From: Bacteroidota bacterium
Lineage (GTDB): Bacteria > Bacteroidota > Bacteroidia > Chitinophagales > BACL12
Reading direction: 5' to 3'
DNA: 57,277 bases
NCBI GenBank assembly: GCA_029571985.1
Contig: JAKQVC010000036.1
Coordinates: 1-57,277 of the forward strand
Both the position numbers and the translations under genes were made by a program. Positions 17,303 through 25,739 of the stretch are shown in pieces. The number at the start of each line of letters is the position of its first letter. Positions within the stretch are counted from its first letter, which is position 1. The notes beneath the pieces were generated by a model. The model was not told where the DNA came from. It ran no database searches and saw only the letters and a list, made by a program, of their open reading frames with translations.

Positions 17303-19429
17303 TTAAGAAACTTTGCCCCATTGTTTAATTTTCCAGGTTTGCTCAGAGAGATATTTTTTAAGCGCCGCATGAGCAGGTAAGCCAAGTGAAGGGTCTGCAT
17401 CTAATAAGGCTTCAGCTGTAACTCGTGCCTCTTTTAATATAGCCTCATCCGTAACAATATTCGCAATCGCAAATTGCGGTGCACCACTTTGTCGCGTCCC
17501 TTCAATTTCACCCGGTCCACGCAATTGCATATCAACCTCCGCAATTTTAAAACCATCATTCGTTTGCACCAATGTTTGAATGCGTGTGCGCGCATCTGCG
17601 TTGAGTTTATTATCAGTCATTAAAATACAATACGACTGATGTGCACCACGCCCTACCCTTCCACGTAATTGATGTAATTGCGCCAAACCAAATCGCTCAG
17701 CATTTTCTATCACCATAACCGTTGCATTGGGTACATTCACCCCAACTTCTATCACGGTTGTACTAATCATGATTTGCGTTTGCTTTTTCAAAAAACGCTG
17801 CATCTCAAAATCTTTATCTGCCGGCTTCATGCGACCATGTAAAATACTGACCTGATATGCAGGCTTTGGAAATTCACGGTCAATTACTTCAGCACCCTGC
17901 ATCAGATTTTTCAGGTCCAGCTTTTCACTTTCTTCAATTAAGGGATAAATAATAAATACCTGCCGACCTTCTGCAATTTGCTCCTTTAGAAAACCAAATA
18001 CACGCAGACGCTCATTTTCTTTTCTGTGCACGGTAGTGATAGGTTTTCGTCCCGGAGGTAATTCATCAATAATACTGACATCCAAATCACCATAATAAGC
18101 CATGCTCAAGGTGCGCGGAATAGGTGTTGCCGTCATCACTAAAATATGTGGCGCTATACTATTCTTATTCCACAGTTTTGCGCGTTGTTCGACACCAAAA
18201 CGATGCTGCTCATCAATCACAACACAACCCACATTCTGGAATTGCACGGTCTCTTCAATTAATGCATGTGTCCCTATCAGTATGTGAATACTTCCATCAG
18301 CAACACCTGTCAATATTTCCTTCCGTTGTTTTCCTTTAATACTACCGGTAAGTAAAGCTACACGGATAGGCAGTTCTCTCACTAATTCTGATATACCGGC
18401 ATAATGCTGCTGCGCTAAAATTTCGGTGGGCGCCATAAGAGCCGATTGAAATCCGCTATCTAAGGCCATTAACATCGTTAATAACGCAACCACTGTTTTA
18501 CCACTACCTACATCACCCTGCAGTAATCTGTTCATTTGCCTGCCGCTTAATACATCCTTCCGAATTTCTTTAAGCACACGTTTTTGCGCACCGGTTAATT
18601 CAAAGGGCATATACGCATTGTAAAATACATTGAAATAGCGGTCAAGTTCTTTGAATATAAAACCCATGCTGCTGCTATGCCGGAATTGTTTTACCCGCAA
18701 CAACTTCACCTGATCAATAAACAACTCTTCAAATTTAAGTCTGCGTACGGCATGTTGCATATGCTGATCAGAATCTGGAAAATGAATTTGTTTATACGCA
18801 TCAAAGCGACCAATAAGCCGATACTTTTCTACGATATCTGCAGGAATATTTTCTGGCAAATCATAGGGCGTAAGCTGATCGAATAAACTCTGCACGAAGC
18901 GGCTGATCATCTTACTATTCATTCCTTTGGCCTTTAATTTTTCGGTGCCTGAATAAATAGGTTGAATTTTACCACCCAACTGAAACTCACTGGTTGTAGC
19001 CGGATCCATTTCTGGGTGCATCATATTGACAACACCATTAAATATGGATGGCTTGCCAAATACGATATATTGTGTATCCGGTTTTAAAGATTTCTGCAAC
19101 CAGTTAATGCCATTAAACCATACCAACTCCATCGTGCCTGAGCCATCGTACAATTCAGCAACCAGTCGCCTGCCCTTTTTTGCACCGATTACTTTCATAT
19201 TGCGCAGGGCGCCCTTCATTTGGACATCGCGCAATTCCGCTACCGACAAGGTAAGTTGTTTAACCTGGGCTATCGTTTTAAAATCGGTTCGGTCAACATA
19301 GCGCAAAGGAAAAAAATGGAGCAAGTCGAAACAGGTTTCCAGTTCAAGCTCCTTCAGCAACGCTGCTGCACGCTGTTCGCCAACTCCCTTTAAAAAGGTG
19401 AGCGGGGTTTTCAGATTCACACTAGCCAC
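17303..19429 (-). CDS. recG: ATP-dependent DNA helicase RecG
   Basis: This 708-residue SF2 helicase remodels stalled replication forks and branch-migrates Holliday junctions. The N-terminal wedge (OB fold) spans about residues 1-200. Motor motifs are LLQGDVGSGKTVVALL (Walker A), VVIDEQHRFGVEQRAKL (DEQH), VMTATPIPRTL, and the second-lobe ISTTVIEVGVNVPNA with QLRGRVGRG. The start codon is GTG (19429), giving MASVNLKTPLTFLKGVG, the usual RecG beginning. It is transcribed alone between HU and gldD. Confidence 0.96.
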   Translation of the reverse strand: MASVNLKTPLTFLKGVGEQRAAALLKELELETCFDLLHFFPLRYVDRTDFKTIAQVKQLTLSVAELRDVQMKGALRNMKVIGAKKGRRLVAELYDGSGTMELVWFNGINWLQKSLKPDTQYIVFGKPSIFNGVVNMMHPEMDPATTSEFQLGGKIQPIYSGTEKLKAKGMNSKMISRFVQSLFDQLTPYDLPENIPADIVEKYRLIGRFDAYKQIHFPDSDQHMQHAVRRLKFEELFIDQVKLLRVKQFRHSSSMGFIFKELDRYFNVFYNAYMPFELTGAQKRVLKEIRKDVLSGRQMNRLLQGDVGSGKTVVALLTMLMALDSGFQSALMAPTEILAQQHYAGISELVRELPIRVALLTGSIKGKQRKEILTGVADGSIHILIGTHALIEETVQFQNVGCVVIDEQHRFGVEQRAKLWNKNSIAPHILVMTATPIPRTLSMAYYGDLDVSIIDELPPGRKPITTVHRKENERLRVFGFLKEQIAEGRQVFIIYPLIEESEKLDLKNLMQGAEVIDREFPKPAYQVSILHGRMKPADKDFEMQRFLKKQTQIMISTTVIEVGVNVPNATVMVIENAERFGLAQLHQLRGRVGRGAHQSYCILMTDNKLNADARTRIQTLVQTNDGFKIAEVDMQLRGPGEIEGTRQSGAPQFAIANIVTDEAILKEARVTAEALLDADPSLGLPAHAALKKYLSEQTWKIKQWGKVS

Positions 19430-19497
19430 GAGATAAAATTAGAAAATTGCAGCGAATATGCATGCGCACTGCATCATACACAAGGACATCCTACCTG

Positions 19498-20094
19498 TTA
19501 TTTCCATTTCCAACTACCCAACATCCCTTCAATATCCTGCACCATAAATTGAATAACCGGTTTTAAAGAATCGGCATTCGGCTTATTATTGAAATATAAT
19601 GCACCCCGAACAAAGTGGTGCACGGTATCCGTTACAAAAAATTGAAAATTACTCGCCGCATCACCACCCACAAAATAAATAAGCCCATGCACCCCATTGG
19701 CATTTTCAATTTCCTGAGGCTCAATAAAGTCGGCGCGCGACGAATGCTTGTACGTTAACTTATAAGCATCTTCTATCATTTGCGCATAACTATATTTTTC
19801 ATCCAGTGGTTTATTGCTGAGATAAATCGTTGCATTTAAATCTTTACATATCAGATTCATCCAGCAGGGATCGTCAGGTGTTTCTTTGAAGTAGGTCACG
19901 TTGCGATCAATTTCATAATACCCGGGGAGGGTAAATGTATATGGACAATCCGGATCGTCAAAAACCACACTATCATCCGACTCAGGATAATGTACTCGTG
20001 GCCAGGCGTTTGGTTTGGGTGATGTATCTGTTTCGCAGGCGTATATTCCTGAAAGCAAAATGCCGGTAATAAAAATATAGAAGGGTTTAATCAT
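19498..20094 (-). CDS. gldD: Gliding-motility lipoprotein GldD homologue
   Basis: This 198-residue lipoprotein has a signal peptide with lipobox Cys20 (ILLSGIYAC). The body (PRVHYPESDD...CPYTFTLPGYYEID, then FNAT-like DLNATIYLSNKPL and GVHGLIYFVGGDAASNFQFFVTD) matches what I know of GldD. GldD is needed for gliding and type IX secretion in Flavobacterium. It follows mutY and ssb, a gene order seen near gldD in other Bacteroidota. The partner gldE is absent here. A homologue alone does not prove that the cell glides. Confidence 0.85.
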   Translation of the reverse strand: MIKPFYIFITGILLSGIYACETDTSPKPNAWPRVHYPESDDSVVFDDPDCPYTFTLPGYYEIDRNVTYFKETPDDPCWMNLICKDLNATIYLSNKPLDEKYSYAQMIEDAYKLTYKHSSRADFIEPQEIENANGVHGLIYFVGGDAASNFQFFVTDTVHHFVRGALYFNNKPNADSLKPVIQFMVQDIEGMLGSWKWK

Positions 20095-20223
20095 GCAGTC
20101 AAATGCCTCATCGCAGCAGTGATGGATTTATTTAAATAAGTCGGATGCAAAAGTACGACAAGAGAGTGTAAACATGTGGTTGCCTGCATTTTAAAATCAA
20201 TGTGCTTATAGTGGATAAGCAGA

Positions 20224-20640
20224 TTAAAATGGCAAATCATCATTAACTTCCTGATCACTTTGTTTATGTGTGGAAACATCATCATGATGATCACCACCGT
20301 CACTGTTTGTTCTTGGTCCGAGTAAGGTGAAATTTTCAGCAACAATTTCAGTGATATATTTTTTGTGACCTTCCTTGTCTTCCCATGATCTGTTTTTAAT
20401 GCGCCCTTCAATATACACTTTAGCACCTTTGCGCAAAATTTTGCCGGCAATTTCTGCCAGCTTGCCCCACATGGCAATATTATGCCATTCGGTTTGTTCT
20501 ACTTTATTTCCATTGCGGTCGCGAAACACTTCGGTGGTAGCTAATGTAAAGTTGGCTACCATATTTCCGCCTTCGAAACTGCGCACTTCAGGGTCTTTAC
20601 CGAGATTGCCTATTAAAATGACCTTATTTACTCCACTCAT
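20224..20640 (-). CDS. ssb: Single-stranded DNA-binding protein
   Basis: This 138-residue protein has an OB fold in residues 1-108 (MSGVNKVILIGNLGKDPEVR, WHNIAMWGKLAEIAGKILRKG, VYIEGRIKNRSWEDKEG). It ends in an acidic tail with the partner-binding tip NDDLPF. It coats single-stranded DNA during replication and repair and recruits partners such as RecG and RecQ, both encoded in this window. It lies between mutY (34 bp away) and gldD (129 bp away). Confidence 0.97.
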   Translation of the reverse strand: MSGVNKVILIGNLGKDPEVRSFEGGNMVANFTLATTEVFRDRNGNKVEQTEWHNIAMWGKLAEIAGKILRKGAKVYIEGRIKNRSWEDKEGHKKYITEIVAENFTLLGPRTNSDGGDHHDDVSTHKQSDQEVNDDLPF

Positions 20641-20673
20641 ACAGTTATCGTTGCCATTAGGTTACTTGAATAG

Positions 20674-21729
20674 TTAAAAGTAAGTATTTCTTTTTAAAAA
20701 AGAACGAATTGCACCCGGGAATGCGTATTGATTCAGTTTCTCAATTCGTACTTGTATACATCCCGGCAACTTTTTTGTTTTGACAACCGGTTTATCCAAC
20801 ACATAAAAACTACAGTGCAATTCCTGATGCGTGAGAATCTGCTTCTGCATATCCACCCGATTAAATTTTAAATCCTGCAATCCGTATGCCTTTGCCGAAG
20901 CCAATTGTAACACCTGCGATAAGGTACTGGCCGAACCCGTTTCCACAACCGGAAATTGCCATAATTGCTGCCAGATATCACCTGCAGGTCGTTGCTGTAT
21001 AAATACGTCGGACTTACTCCGAACAATAAAAAAATGGAAATAACGCCTTCTTCGTGCTGCTTTTGCAGTCTTTACCGGAAATGCATCCTGAACACCTTGT
21101 TTTTTAGCATGACATCGATTGGCTAATGGACAAAGCTGACAAACCGGATTTCGGGGTTTGCAAATAGTGGCTCCCAAATCCATCATAGCCTGATTATAGA
21201 CATGCGATTGACTTTTGTCAACAAGCTTTTGGGCTAGCTGTTCAAGTTCCGATTTACCCGCCGGTGTATTAACAGGTGTAGCAATACCATACACGCGACT
21301 TAAAATCCGAAACACATTTCCATCCGCAACTGCGTATGGTTTATGGAAGGCGTAGGATAAAATAGCCCTTGCTGTATATGGACCAATACCTTTTAATGCC
21401 GTTAGTCCTTCCAAAGTATCCGGAAAAACCCCATTGAGATCATGTGCAATCAACTTTGCGGTAGCATGCATATTACGGGCTCTGGAATAGTAGCCTAATC
21501 CTTCCCATAATTTCATGACCAGCGTTTCCGGAGCTGTGGCGAGCGACTGGACATCCGGAAAAGTATCAATAAATCGCAGATAATAATTCAGACCTTGTTC
21601 AACGCGCGTTTGTTGCAAAATAATTTCGCTCAACCAAACACGATAAGGATCCTTCTCGCCCACCCAAGGCAGTTCGCGCGCATGCTCAGGATACCAACGC
21701 AACAATTGATTCGCAAAACTTCCGGCCAT
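20674..21729 (-). CDS. mutY: Adenine DNA glycosylase MutY
   Basis: MutY removes A mispaired with 8-oxoguanine. The ATG at 21729 (MAGSFANQLLRWYPEHARELPW) gives 351 residues. Catalytic Glu35 is in LSEIILQQTRV, the HhH is LKGIGPYTARAILSYAF and Asp136 is in VADGNVFRIL. The 4Fe-4S motif is C-x6-C-x2-C-x5-C (CKPRNPVCQLCPLANRC). The C-terminal MutT-like 8-oxoG recognition domain spans about 230-345. The longer ORF start at 21873 lies in repeat DNA and was rejected. TATTATTG at 21744-21737 is a possible -7 box, 7 nt before the start. Confidence 0.96.
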   Translation of the reverse strand: MAGSFANQLLRWYPEHARELPWVGEKDPYRVWLSEIILQQTRVEQGLNYYLRFIDTFPDVQSLATAPETLVMKLWEGLGYYSRARNMHATAKLIAHDLNGVFPDTLEGLTALKGIGPYTARAILSYAFHKPYAVADGNVFRILSRVYGIATPVNTPAGKSELEQLAQKLVDKSQSHVYNQAMMDLGATICKPRNPVCQLCPLANRCHAKKQGVQDAFPVKTAKAARRRRYFHFFIVRSKSDVFIQQRPAGDIWQQLWQFPVVETGSASTLSQVLQLASAKAYGLQDLKFNRVDMQKQILTHQELHCSFYVLDKPVVKTKKLPGCIQVRIEKLNQYAFPGAIRSFLKRNTYF

Positions 21730-21757
21730 TTGGGGGCAATAATACGAAATACAGGGG

Positions 21758-21789
21758 TGTCGACGTGTCGACGTGCCGACGTGTCGACG
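21758..21789. repeat. Octamer array, 4 x TGTCGACG
   Basis: Four 8-bp units (TGTCGACG, one with TGCCGACG). The SalI-like palindrome GTCGAC recurs every 8 bp. Two more units (TGTGGACG, TGTCGACG) sit at the junction of the 209-bp copies (21984-21999). Confidence 0.85.
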
Positions 21790-22198
21790 TGAAAGGCAAA
21801 TGTGAAAGTGTGGTTCGCCTGGCGGCGAATTGGTGTTTGGAAGTGTGTAAATGAAACATATATTACGATTCAACCGGTACTTTCACTTAAATAGAAAAAG
21901 GTATCGCCCTCTTTGCGACGGCAGGAGGCTTGCCGCTCCGAGGAACGAGGTGTGGGGAGAGGGAGGGGTGAGGCAAGAAAAATGTGGACGTGTCGACGTG
22001 AAAGGCAAATGTGCAAGTGTGGTTCGCCTGGCGGCGAATTGGTGTGTGGGAGTGTGTAAATGAAGCATAAATTACGTTTCAACCGGCACTTTCACTTAAA
22101 TAGAAAAAGGTATCGCCCTCTTTGCGACGGCAGGAGGCTTGCCGCTCCGAGGAACGAGGTGTGGGGAGAGGGAGGGGTGAGGCAAGAAAAATGTGGAT
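21781..22198. repeat. 209-bp tandem duplication
   Basis: Copy A is at about 21781-21989 and copy B at about 21990-22198, differing at roughly ten positions. Each contains GTTCGCCTGGCGGCGAA, TTTCACTTAAATAG, a CCCTCTTTGCGACGGCAGG segment and GGGGAGAGGGAGGGGTGAGG. The last two blocks resemble the CCCTCTCTACGACGACAGG and GGGTGAGG blocks of the 321-bp repeat at 56739-57277. The two sites thus share one dispersed repeat family. Confidence 0.88.
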
Positions 22199-22281
22199 GT
22201 GCGGACGTGCGGACGTGCGGAGGAGCGGAGGTGGAATGCAAGTGTGTTCAAGTGTTCAAGTGCTCAAGTGCTCAGGTGTTC
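22192..22281. repeat. Two further octamer arrays
   Basis: 22192-22231 holds five units of the type TGCGGACG/TGCGGAGG. 22242-22281 holds five units of the type AAGTGTTC/AAGTGCTC. Sequences differ from each other and from the TGTCGACG array, yet the period is 8 bp in all three. Confidence 0.85.
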
Positions 22282-22303
22282 AGGTTGGAGCAAAATACAA
22301 TCT

Positions 22304-22581
22304 AGCCCCAGCGAGGCGACACACCCACTAACAGGCAGGAAGCACCACCCAAAACAGCCCCAGCGGGGCGACACACCCATTAACAGGCAAAACGCACCAC
22401 TCAAAACAGCCCCAGCGGGGCGACACACCCACTAACAGGCAAGAAGCACCCCCAAAACAGCCCCAGCGGGGCGACACACCCACTAACAGGCAAGAAGCAC
22501 CCCCAAAACAGCCCCAGCGGGGCGACACAACCACTAACAAGCAAGAAGCCCCCAAAACAGCCCCAGCGGGGCGACACAACG
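22304..22581. repeat. Minisatellite, six ~51-bp units each with a GC-rich hairpin
   Basis: Units start at 22304, 22356, 22408, 22459, 22510 and 22559 (periods 52, 52, 51, 51, 49; the last is partial). Each begins AGCCCCAGCGGGGCGACACA and continues with CCACTAACAGGCAAGAAGCA-like sequence. GCCCC-AGC-GGGGC can form a tight hairpin in all units except the first, where it is GCGAGGC. A 95-residue minus-strand ORF over the array simply repeats SPRWGCFGGASCLLVG and is not credible as a gene. Confidence 0.92.
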
Positions 22582-22619
22582 GCCCATTCAAAACCACACT
22601 GACTATCACTTTCAAGCCA

Positions 22620-22738
22620 CCTGAAGTAGAATCTTTTTCCGCTGCGCTACAAAAGATTCACTTCAGGGCAGGCCACCATCCATTCAACCATGAAGTAGAA
22701 GCTTTTTTCCGCTGTGATGCAAAAAGATTCACTTCAGG
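22620..22738. repeat. Two ~50-bp palindromic elements (family with 36885-37004)
   Basis: Element 1 (22620-22667) has arms CCTGAAGT...ACTTCAGG with inner AATCTTTT/AAAAGATT. Element 2 (22689-22738) has arms CATGAAGT...ACTTCAGG with a similar core. Loops contain CCGCTGCGCTAC or CCGCTGTGATGC. They lie in inverse orientation to the two elements at 36885-37004, and share flanking GCAGGCC...CCATTC (complement of GAATGG...GGCCTGC). Confidence 0.88.
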
Positions 22739-22839
22739 GCTGGGCCACTCTGCCAGCTAAAATCTTTCAGAAAATATGTAATAAAAACCCGACATTTGCA
22801 GTTTAACAGGTTGATTATCAAACACTAAAACAAAATTCC

Positions 22840-23130
22840 ATGAGAAAGGCCGACATCGTAAACCGCATTACAGAAAAGACTGGTTTGGAGAAGGTGGATG
22901 TGATGGTTGTAGTGGAAGCGTTTTGCAAAGAGATTAAAGAAACCATGGCAGAAGGTAACAATGTTTACCTCCGTGGTTTCGGTAGTTTTGTCGTTAAAAC
23001 CCGGAAAAAAAAGATAGGACGGAATATTAAAAAGAATATAGCTGTAGAAATCCCCGAACAAAAGATGCCGTCGTTTAAACCCGCACAGCTTTTTATCGAT
23101 AGGGTTAAAAATGGCAAAAAGCCAAAATAA
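22840..23130 (+). CDS. HU/IHF family DNA-binding protein (diverged paralogue)
   Basis: This 96-residue protein has the DNABII fold: MRKADIVNRITEKTGLEKVDVMVVVEAF, then the arm NVYLRGFGSFVVKTRKKKIGRNIKKN and the end VEIPEQKMPSFKPAQLFIDRVKNGKKPK. It lacks the usual GRNPQTG arm tip of HU and has IGRNIKKNIAVEI instead, closer to the IHF-like proteins common in Bacteroidota. It is likely an architectural DNA-bending protein. It heads a plus-strand run: the TPR gene starts 9 bp after its stop, followed by a COX24-like peptide and RNase G. Confidence 0.93.
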   Translation: MRKADIVNRITEKTGLEKVDVMVVVEAFCKEIKETMAEGNNVYLRGFGSFVVKTRKKKIGRNIKKNIAVEIPEQKMPSFKPAQLFIDRVKNGKKPK

Positions 23131-23139
23131 GGTAACTCA

Positions 23140-23928
23140 GTGAAACAGTATCTACTTCCCGTCGGATTGGCCCTGGTGGTCATTCTGGGCATGAATTTCC
23201 TGCTCAATAACAAACCTCCAAAGCAGAGTGCTTTCGACGAACGTCGCGAAAAGCTGATCGATTCGCTGCAATACCCGAACGCCAAGGACCTTGAGCGCAT
23301 GGAAGCGGATATGGAGAAAGCTTCAGGGGCCACTAAAACAGCCTTATTACGACAGCTTTCTGACAGCTGGATGCAATTGAATCAGCCAAGTATTGCAACT
23401 GATTACCTCCGACAGTTAGCAGATAATGAACCCGGTTACGAAAATTATATGCGCGCCGGCAGTGCCATGCGGTCATTGATTGATTTTGAACCGGATGATA
23501 ATTTACGGGTAAATCTGGTTTATGGCGCCCGTTATTGCTTTGAAACAGCAGAAAAACTGAAACCGGGCGACCTGGATGCCCGAATCGGACTGGCTGCAGT
23601 ACTGGTTTCTGGCACTAACCAGCCCATGGAAGGTATTATGATGCTGCGCGAATTAGATGCCGAAAACCCGGAAAATACCGCCATAAACCTCGAATTAGGC
23701 AAATTTTCGGTCATGAGTGGCCAGTTCGATAAGGCAATTGAACGATTTAGCAGTGTTTTACAAAAAGATTCCCTAAATTTGCAGGCTCGTTACATGATCG
23801 CTCAGGCATATCTTGGTCAACAGGATACTTCCCAGGCGATCGGGCAACTTGAAAGAATAAAATCGCTAACCACCGACCCAACGCTGGTTGAACAGGTGAA
23901 TGCAGAGATAAAGAACTTAGAACACTAA
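23140..23928 (+). CDS. Membrane-anchored TPR protein
   Basis: This 262-residue protein starts with GTG at 23140. One N-terminal membrane segment (LLPVGLALVVILGMNFLL, residues 4-21) is followed by TPR-like helical repeats. The best are DARIGLAAVLVSGTNQPMEGIMMLRELDAENPEN, TAINLELGKFSVMSGQFDKAIERFSSVLQKDSLN and LQARYMIAQAYLGQQDTSQAIGQLERI. TPRs mediate protein contacts. It probably faces the periplasm. It sits between an HU/IHF-like gene and a COX24-like peptide ahead of rng, an arrangement that looks like one operon. Its own job is unknown. Confidence 0.85.
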   Translation: MKQYLLPVGLALVVILGMNFLLNNKPPKQSAFDERREKLIDSLQYPNAKDLERMEADMEKASGATKTALLRQLSDSWMQLNQPSIATDYLRQLADNEPGYENYMRAGSAMRSLIDFEPDDNLRVNLVYGARYCFETAEKLKPGDLDARIGLAAVLVSGTNQPMEGIMMLRELDAENPENTAINLELGKFSVMSGQFDKAIERFSSVLQKDSLNLQARYMIAQAYLGQQDTSQAIGQLERIKSLTTDPTLVEQVNAEIKNLEH

Positions 23929-23943
23929 AAAATTATTAGAGTC

Positions 23944-24033
23944 ATGCCATCCGGTAAGAAACGCAAAAGACATAAAATGGCTACCCACAAGCGCAAAAAG
24001 CGTTTGAGAAAGAATCGCCATAAGAAGAAGTAA
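23944..24033 (+). CDS. AURKAIP1/COX24-domain mini-protein, 29 residues
   Basis: The ORF starts ATG at 23944 and ends TAA at 24033, too short for most gene finders. The product begins MPSGKKRKRHKMATHKRKKR and ends in RHKKK; 19 of 29 residues are Lys, Arg or His. This matches the COX24/AURKAIP1 domain of the mitochondrial ribosomal protein mS38 and the tiny Bacteroidota proteins annotated with it. A ribosomal role is the likely reading. It lies 15 bp after the TPR gene and 107 bp before rng, an RNase that acts on rRNA and mRNA, which suits a translation-linked operon. Confidence 0.88.
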   Translation: MPSGKKRKRHKMATHKRKKRLRKNRHKKK

Positions 24034-24140
24034 TCCAACCGGCTCTTCTGCCCTGTATATTCTCCCACCTTTTCCAACCCTGGTAACAGGGAGCCTTATT
24101 ATTTCATTATCCCAATGAGGGATTAAACCCGTATTGTTAC

Positions 24141-25694
24141 GTGGAAAGGGAACTTATTATACATTCGACACCAACCGGAGCGGAAATCGCATTGCTGGAA
24201 GACAAGCAATTGGTTGAAATCCATCGCGATTCACATAGCAGCCGCTTTAACGTAGGTGATTTATACCTCGGTCGCGTTAAAAAAATAACGCCCGGGCTTA
24301 ACGCCTGTTTCGTTGATGTAGGCTTTGAGCGAGATGCTTTTTTGCACTATACTGATTTAAACCCTCAGTTTCGCAGCATTTATAAATACACAAAAGCTGC
24401 TCAGGAAGGACGTCCGTTTGCGATGGATAGATTTCAACGCGAAGCGGATATTGTTAAAACAGGCAAAATCAATAACGTTATTGCCAAGAACCAGCATATT
24501 CTGGTTCAAATTATCAAAGAACCTATCCAAACAAAAGGCCCGCGCCTCAGTTGCGAAATTTCTTTGCCCGGACGATATCTGGTGCTTACGCCTTTTAATG
24601 AAGTGGTTGGCGTATCGCGCAAAATTGCCAGCGCCGATGAACGCAAGCGACTGCAAAAAGCAATTGAACAATTAAAACCTAAAGGATTTGGTGTCATCAT
24701 CAGAACGGTAGCTGAAAATGTACCGGTTCATAAACTGCATGAGGACTTAAACAGTCTGGTTGAACAGTGGAAGGAAATAACCAAACGATTAAATGGCGCC
24801 CAGGCTCCGCATATCGTTTTCAGCGAAACAAAAAAAACCAACACCCTCCTGCGCGATGTGCTCAACGATTCCTTCAACCGTATCGTTGTAAATGATCCGG
24901 CTATCGGAAATGAAGTAAAAGAATATATTCGCAGGATAAGTCCGGGTGCCGAAAAAATGGTTACCCTCCATAACGGTCCAAAAACCGTTTTCGAACAATA
25001 CGGCATCACCCGACAAATAAAATCCCTTTTTGGTCGCACCGTAAATATGGACAGCGGTGCCTATCTCATCATTGAGCATACCGAAGCCCTGCATGTTATC
25101 GATGTAAACAGCGGTAACAAAACAGCTATTAAAGGCGACCAGGAGGCAAATGCCGTTGCTGTAAATATGGAAGCGGCAAAAGAAATTGCACGTCAATTGC
25201 GCTTACGTGATTTAGGTGGCATTATCGTGATCGATTTCATCGACATGAAAAACCCTGAAAACAAAAAGGCTATTCATAATGTGCTGAAACAAGCCATGGC
25301 AGGTGATCGCGCTAAGCATACCATTTTGCCGATATCCAAATTTGGTGTCGGACAAATTACCCGTCAACGCGTAAAACCTGAGGTAAATATTACTACTGCA
25401 GAAGTTTGTCCTACCTGTGCAGGCACCGGAAAAATTGAAGCTAGTATTTTATTGCTCGACGATATCGAACGCAAATTAAAACATCTGGTTACTATTCAGA
25501 ATCTGAAACAGGTAAATCTCATGGTACATCCATATGTTGCAGCCTACCTGAAGAAAGGATTATTCTGGTCAAGCTTATACCACAAATGGAAGCGCACCTA
25601 CAAGGTTAAACTCAAAGTAACTTCAAGCGACGATTTCCATTATATGGAATACCGTTTCTTTGATGCCAATGAGGAAGAAATTAATGTAGAGTAA
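24141..25694 (+). CDS. rng: Ribonuclease E/G family endoribonuclease
   Basis: This 517-residue protein matches the catalytic half of RNase E, i.e. RNase G. An S1 RNA-binding domain lies at about residues 35-125 (GDLYLGRVKKITPGLNACFVDVG). The 5'-sensor/RNase H-like core follows, then the catalytic Asp pair in LHVIDVNSG (near 320) and VIDFIDMKNPEN (near 363). The zinc-link is CPTCAGTG (Cys423, Cys426). It processes rRNA and starts mRNA decay. The start is GTG (24141). A small CCCTG/CAGGG hairpin (about 24083) lies in the gap before it. Confidence 0.95.
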   Translation: MERELIIHSTPTGAEIALLEDKQLVEIHRDSHSSRFNVGDLYLGRVKKITPGLNACFVDVGFERDAFLHYTDLNPQFRSIYKYTKAAQEGRPFAMDRFQREADIVKTGKINNVIAKNQHILVQIIKEPIQTKGPRLSCEISLPGRYLVLTPFNEVVGVSRKIASADERKRLQKAIEQLKPKGFGVIIRTVAENVPVHKLHEDLNSLVEQWKEITKRLNGAQAPHIVFSETKKTNTLLRDVLNDSFNRIVVNDPAIGNEVKEYIRRISPGAEKMVTLHNGPKTVFEQYGITRQIKSLFGRTVNMDSGAYLIIEHTEALHVIDVNSGNKTAIKGDQEANAVAVNMEAAKEIARQLRLRDLGGIIVIDFIDMKNPENKKAIHNVLKQAMAGDRAKHTILPISKFGVGQITRQRVKPEVNITTAEVCPTCAGTGKIEASILLLDDIERKLKHLVTIQNLKQVNLMVHPYVAAYLKKGLFWSSLYHKWKRTYKVKLKVTSSDDFHYMEYRFFDANEEEINVE

Positions 25695-25739
25695 TTGCTG
25701 TCGCCCACATCAGGTTACTGATTATAACTTTTCATTACA

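Larger units (their letters stand above)
21730..22839. other. Repeat-rich intergenic island between mutY and the HU/IHF-like gene
   Basis: About 1.1 kb between divergent genes, almost all of it repeats. In order: an octamer array (21758-21789), a 209-bp tandem duplication (21781-22198), two further octamer arrays (22192-22231, 22242-22281), a ~51-bp minisatellite (22304-22581) and two palindromic elements (22620-22738). All ORFs called inside it have repeat-derived periodic sequence and are not genes. The promoter of the HU/IHF-like gene should lie in the last 100 bp. Confidence 0.85.

Noticed and set aside
21730-21873. 48-residue N-terminal extension of MutY
   Set aside because: It is encoded in repeat DNA; the conserved MutY N terminus begins at 21729.
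21851-22435. Several small ORFs in the 209-bp duplication and octamer arrays
   Set aside because: They duplicate with the repeat copies, occur on both strands and match no protein family.
22328-22615. Minus-strand ORF of 95 residues over the minisatellite
   Set aside because: It only repeats SPRWGCFGGASCLLVG with the DNA period of 51 bp; a multiple of three in the repeat keeps the frame open by chance.
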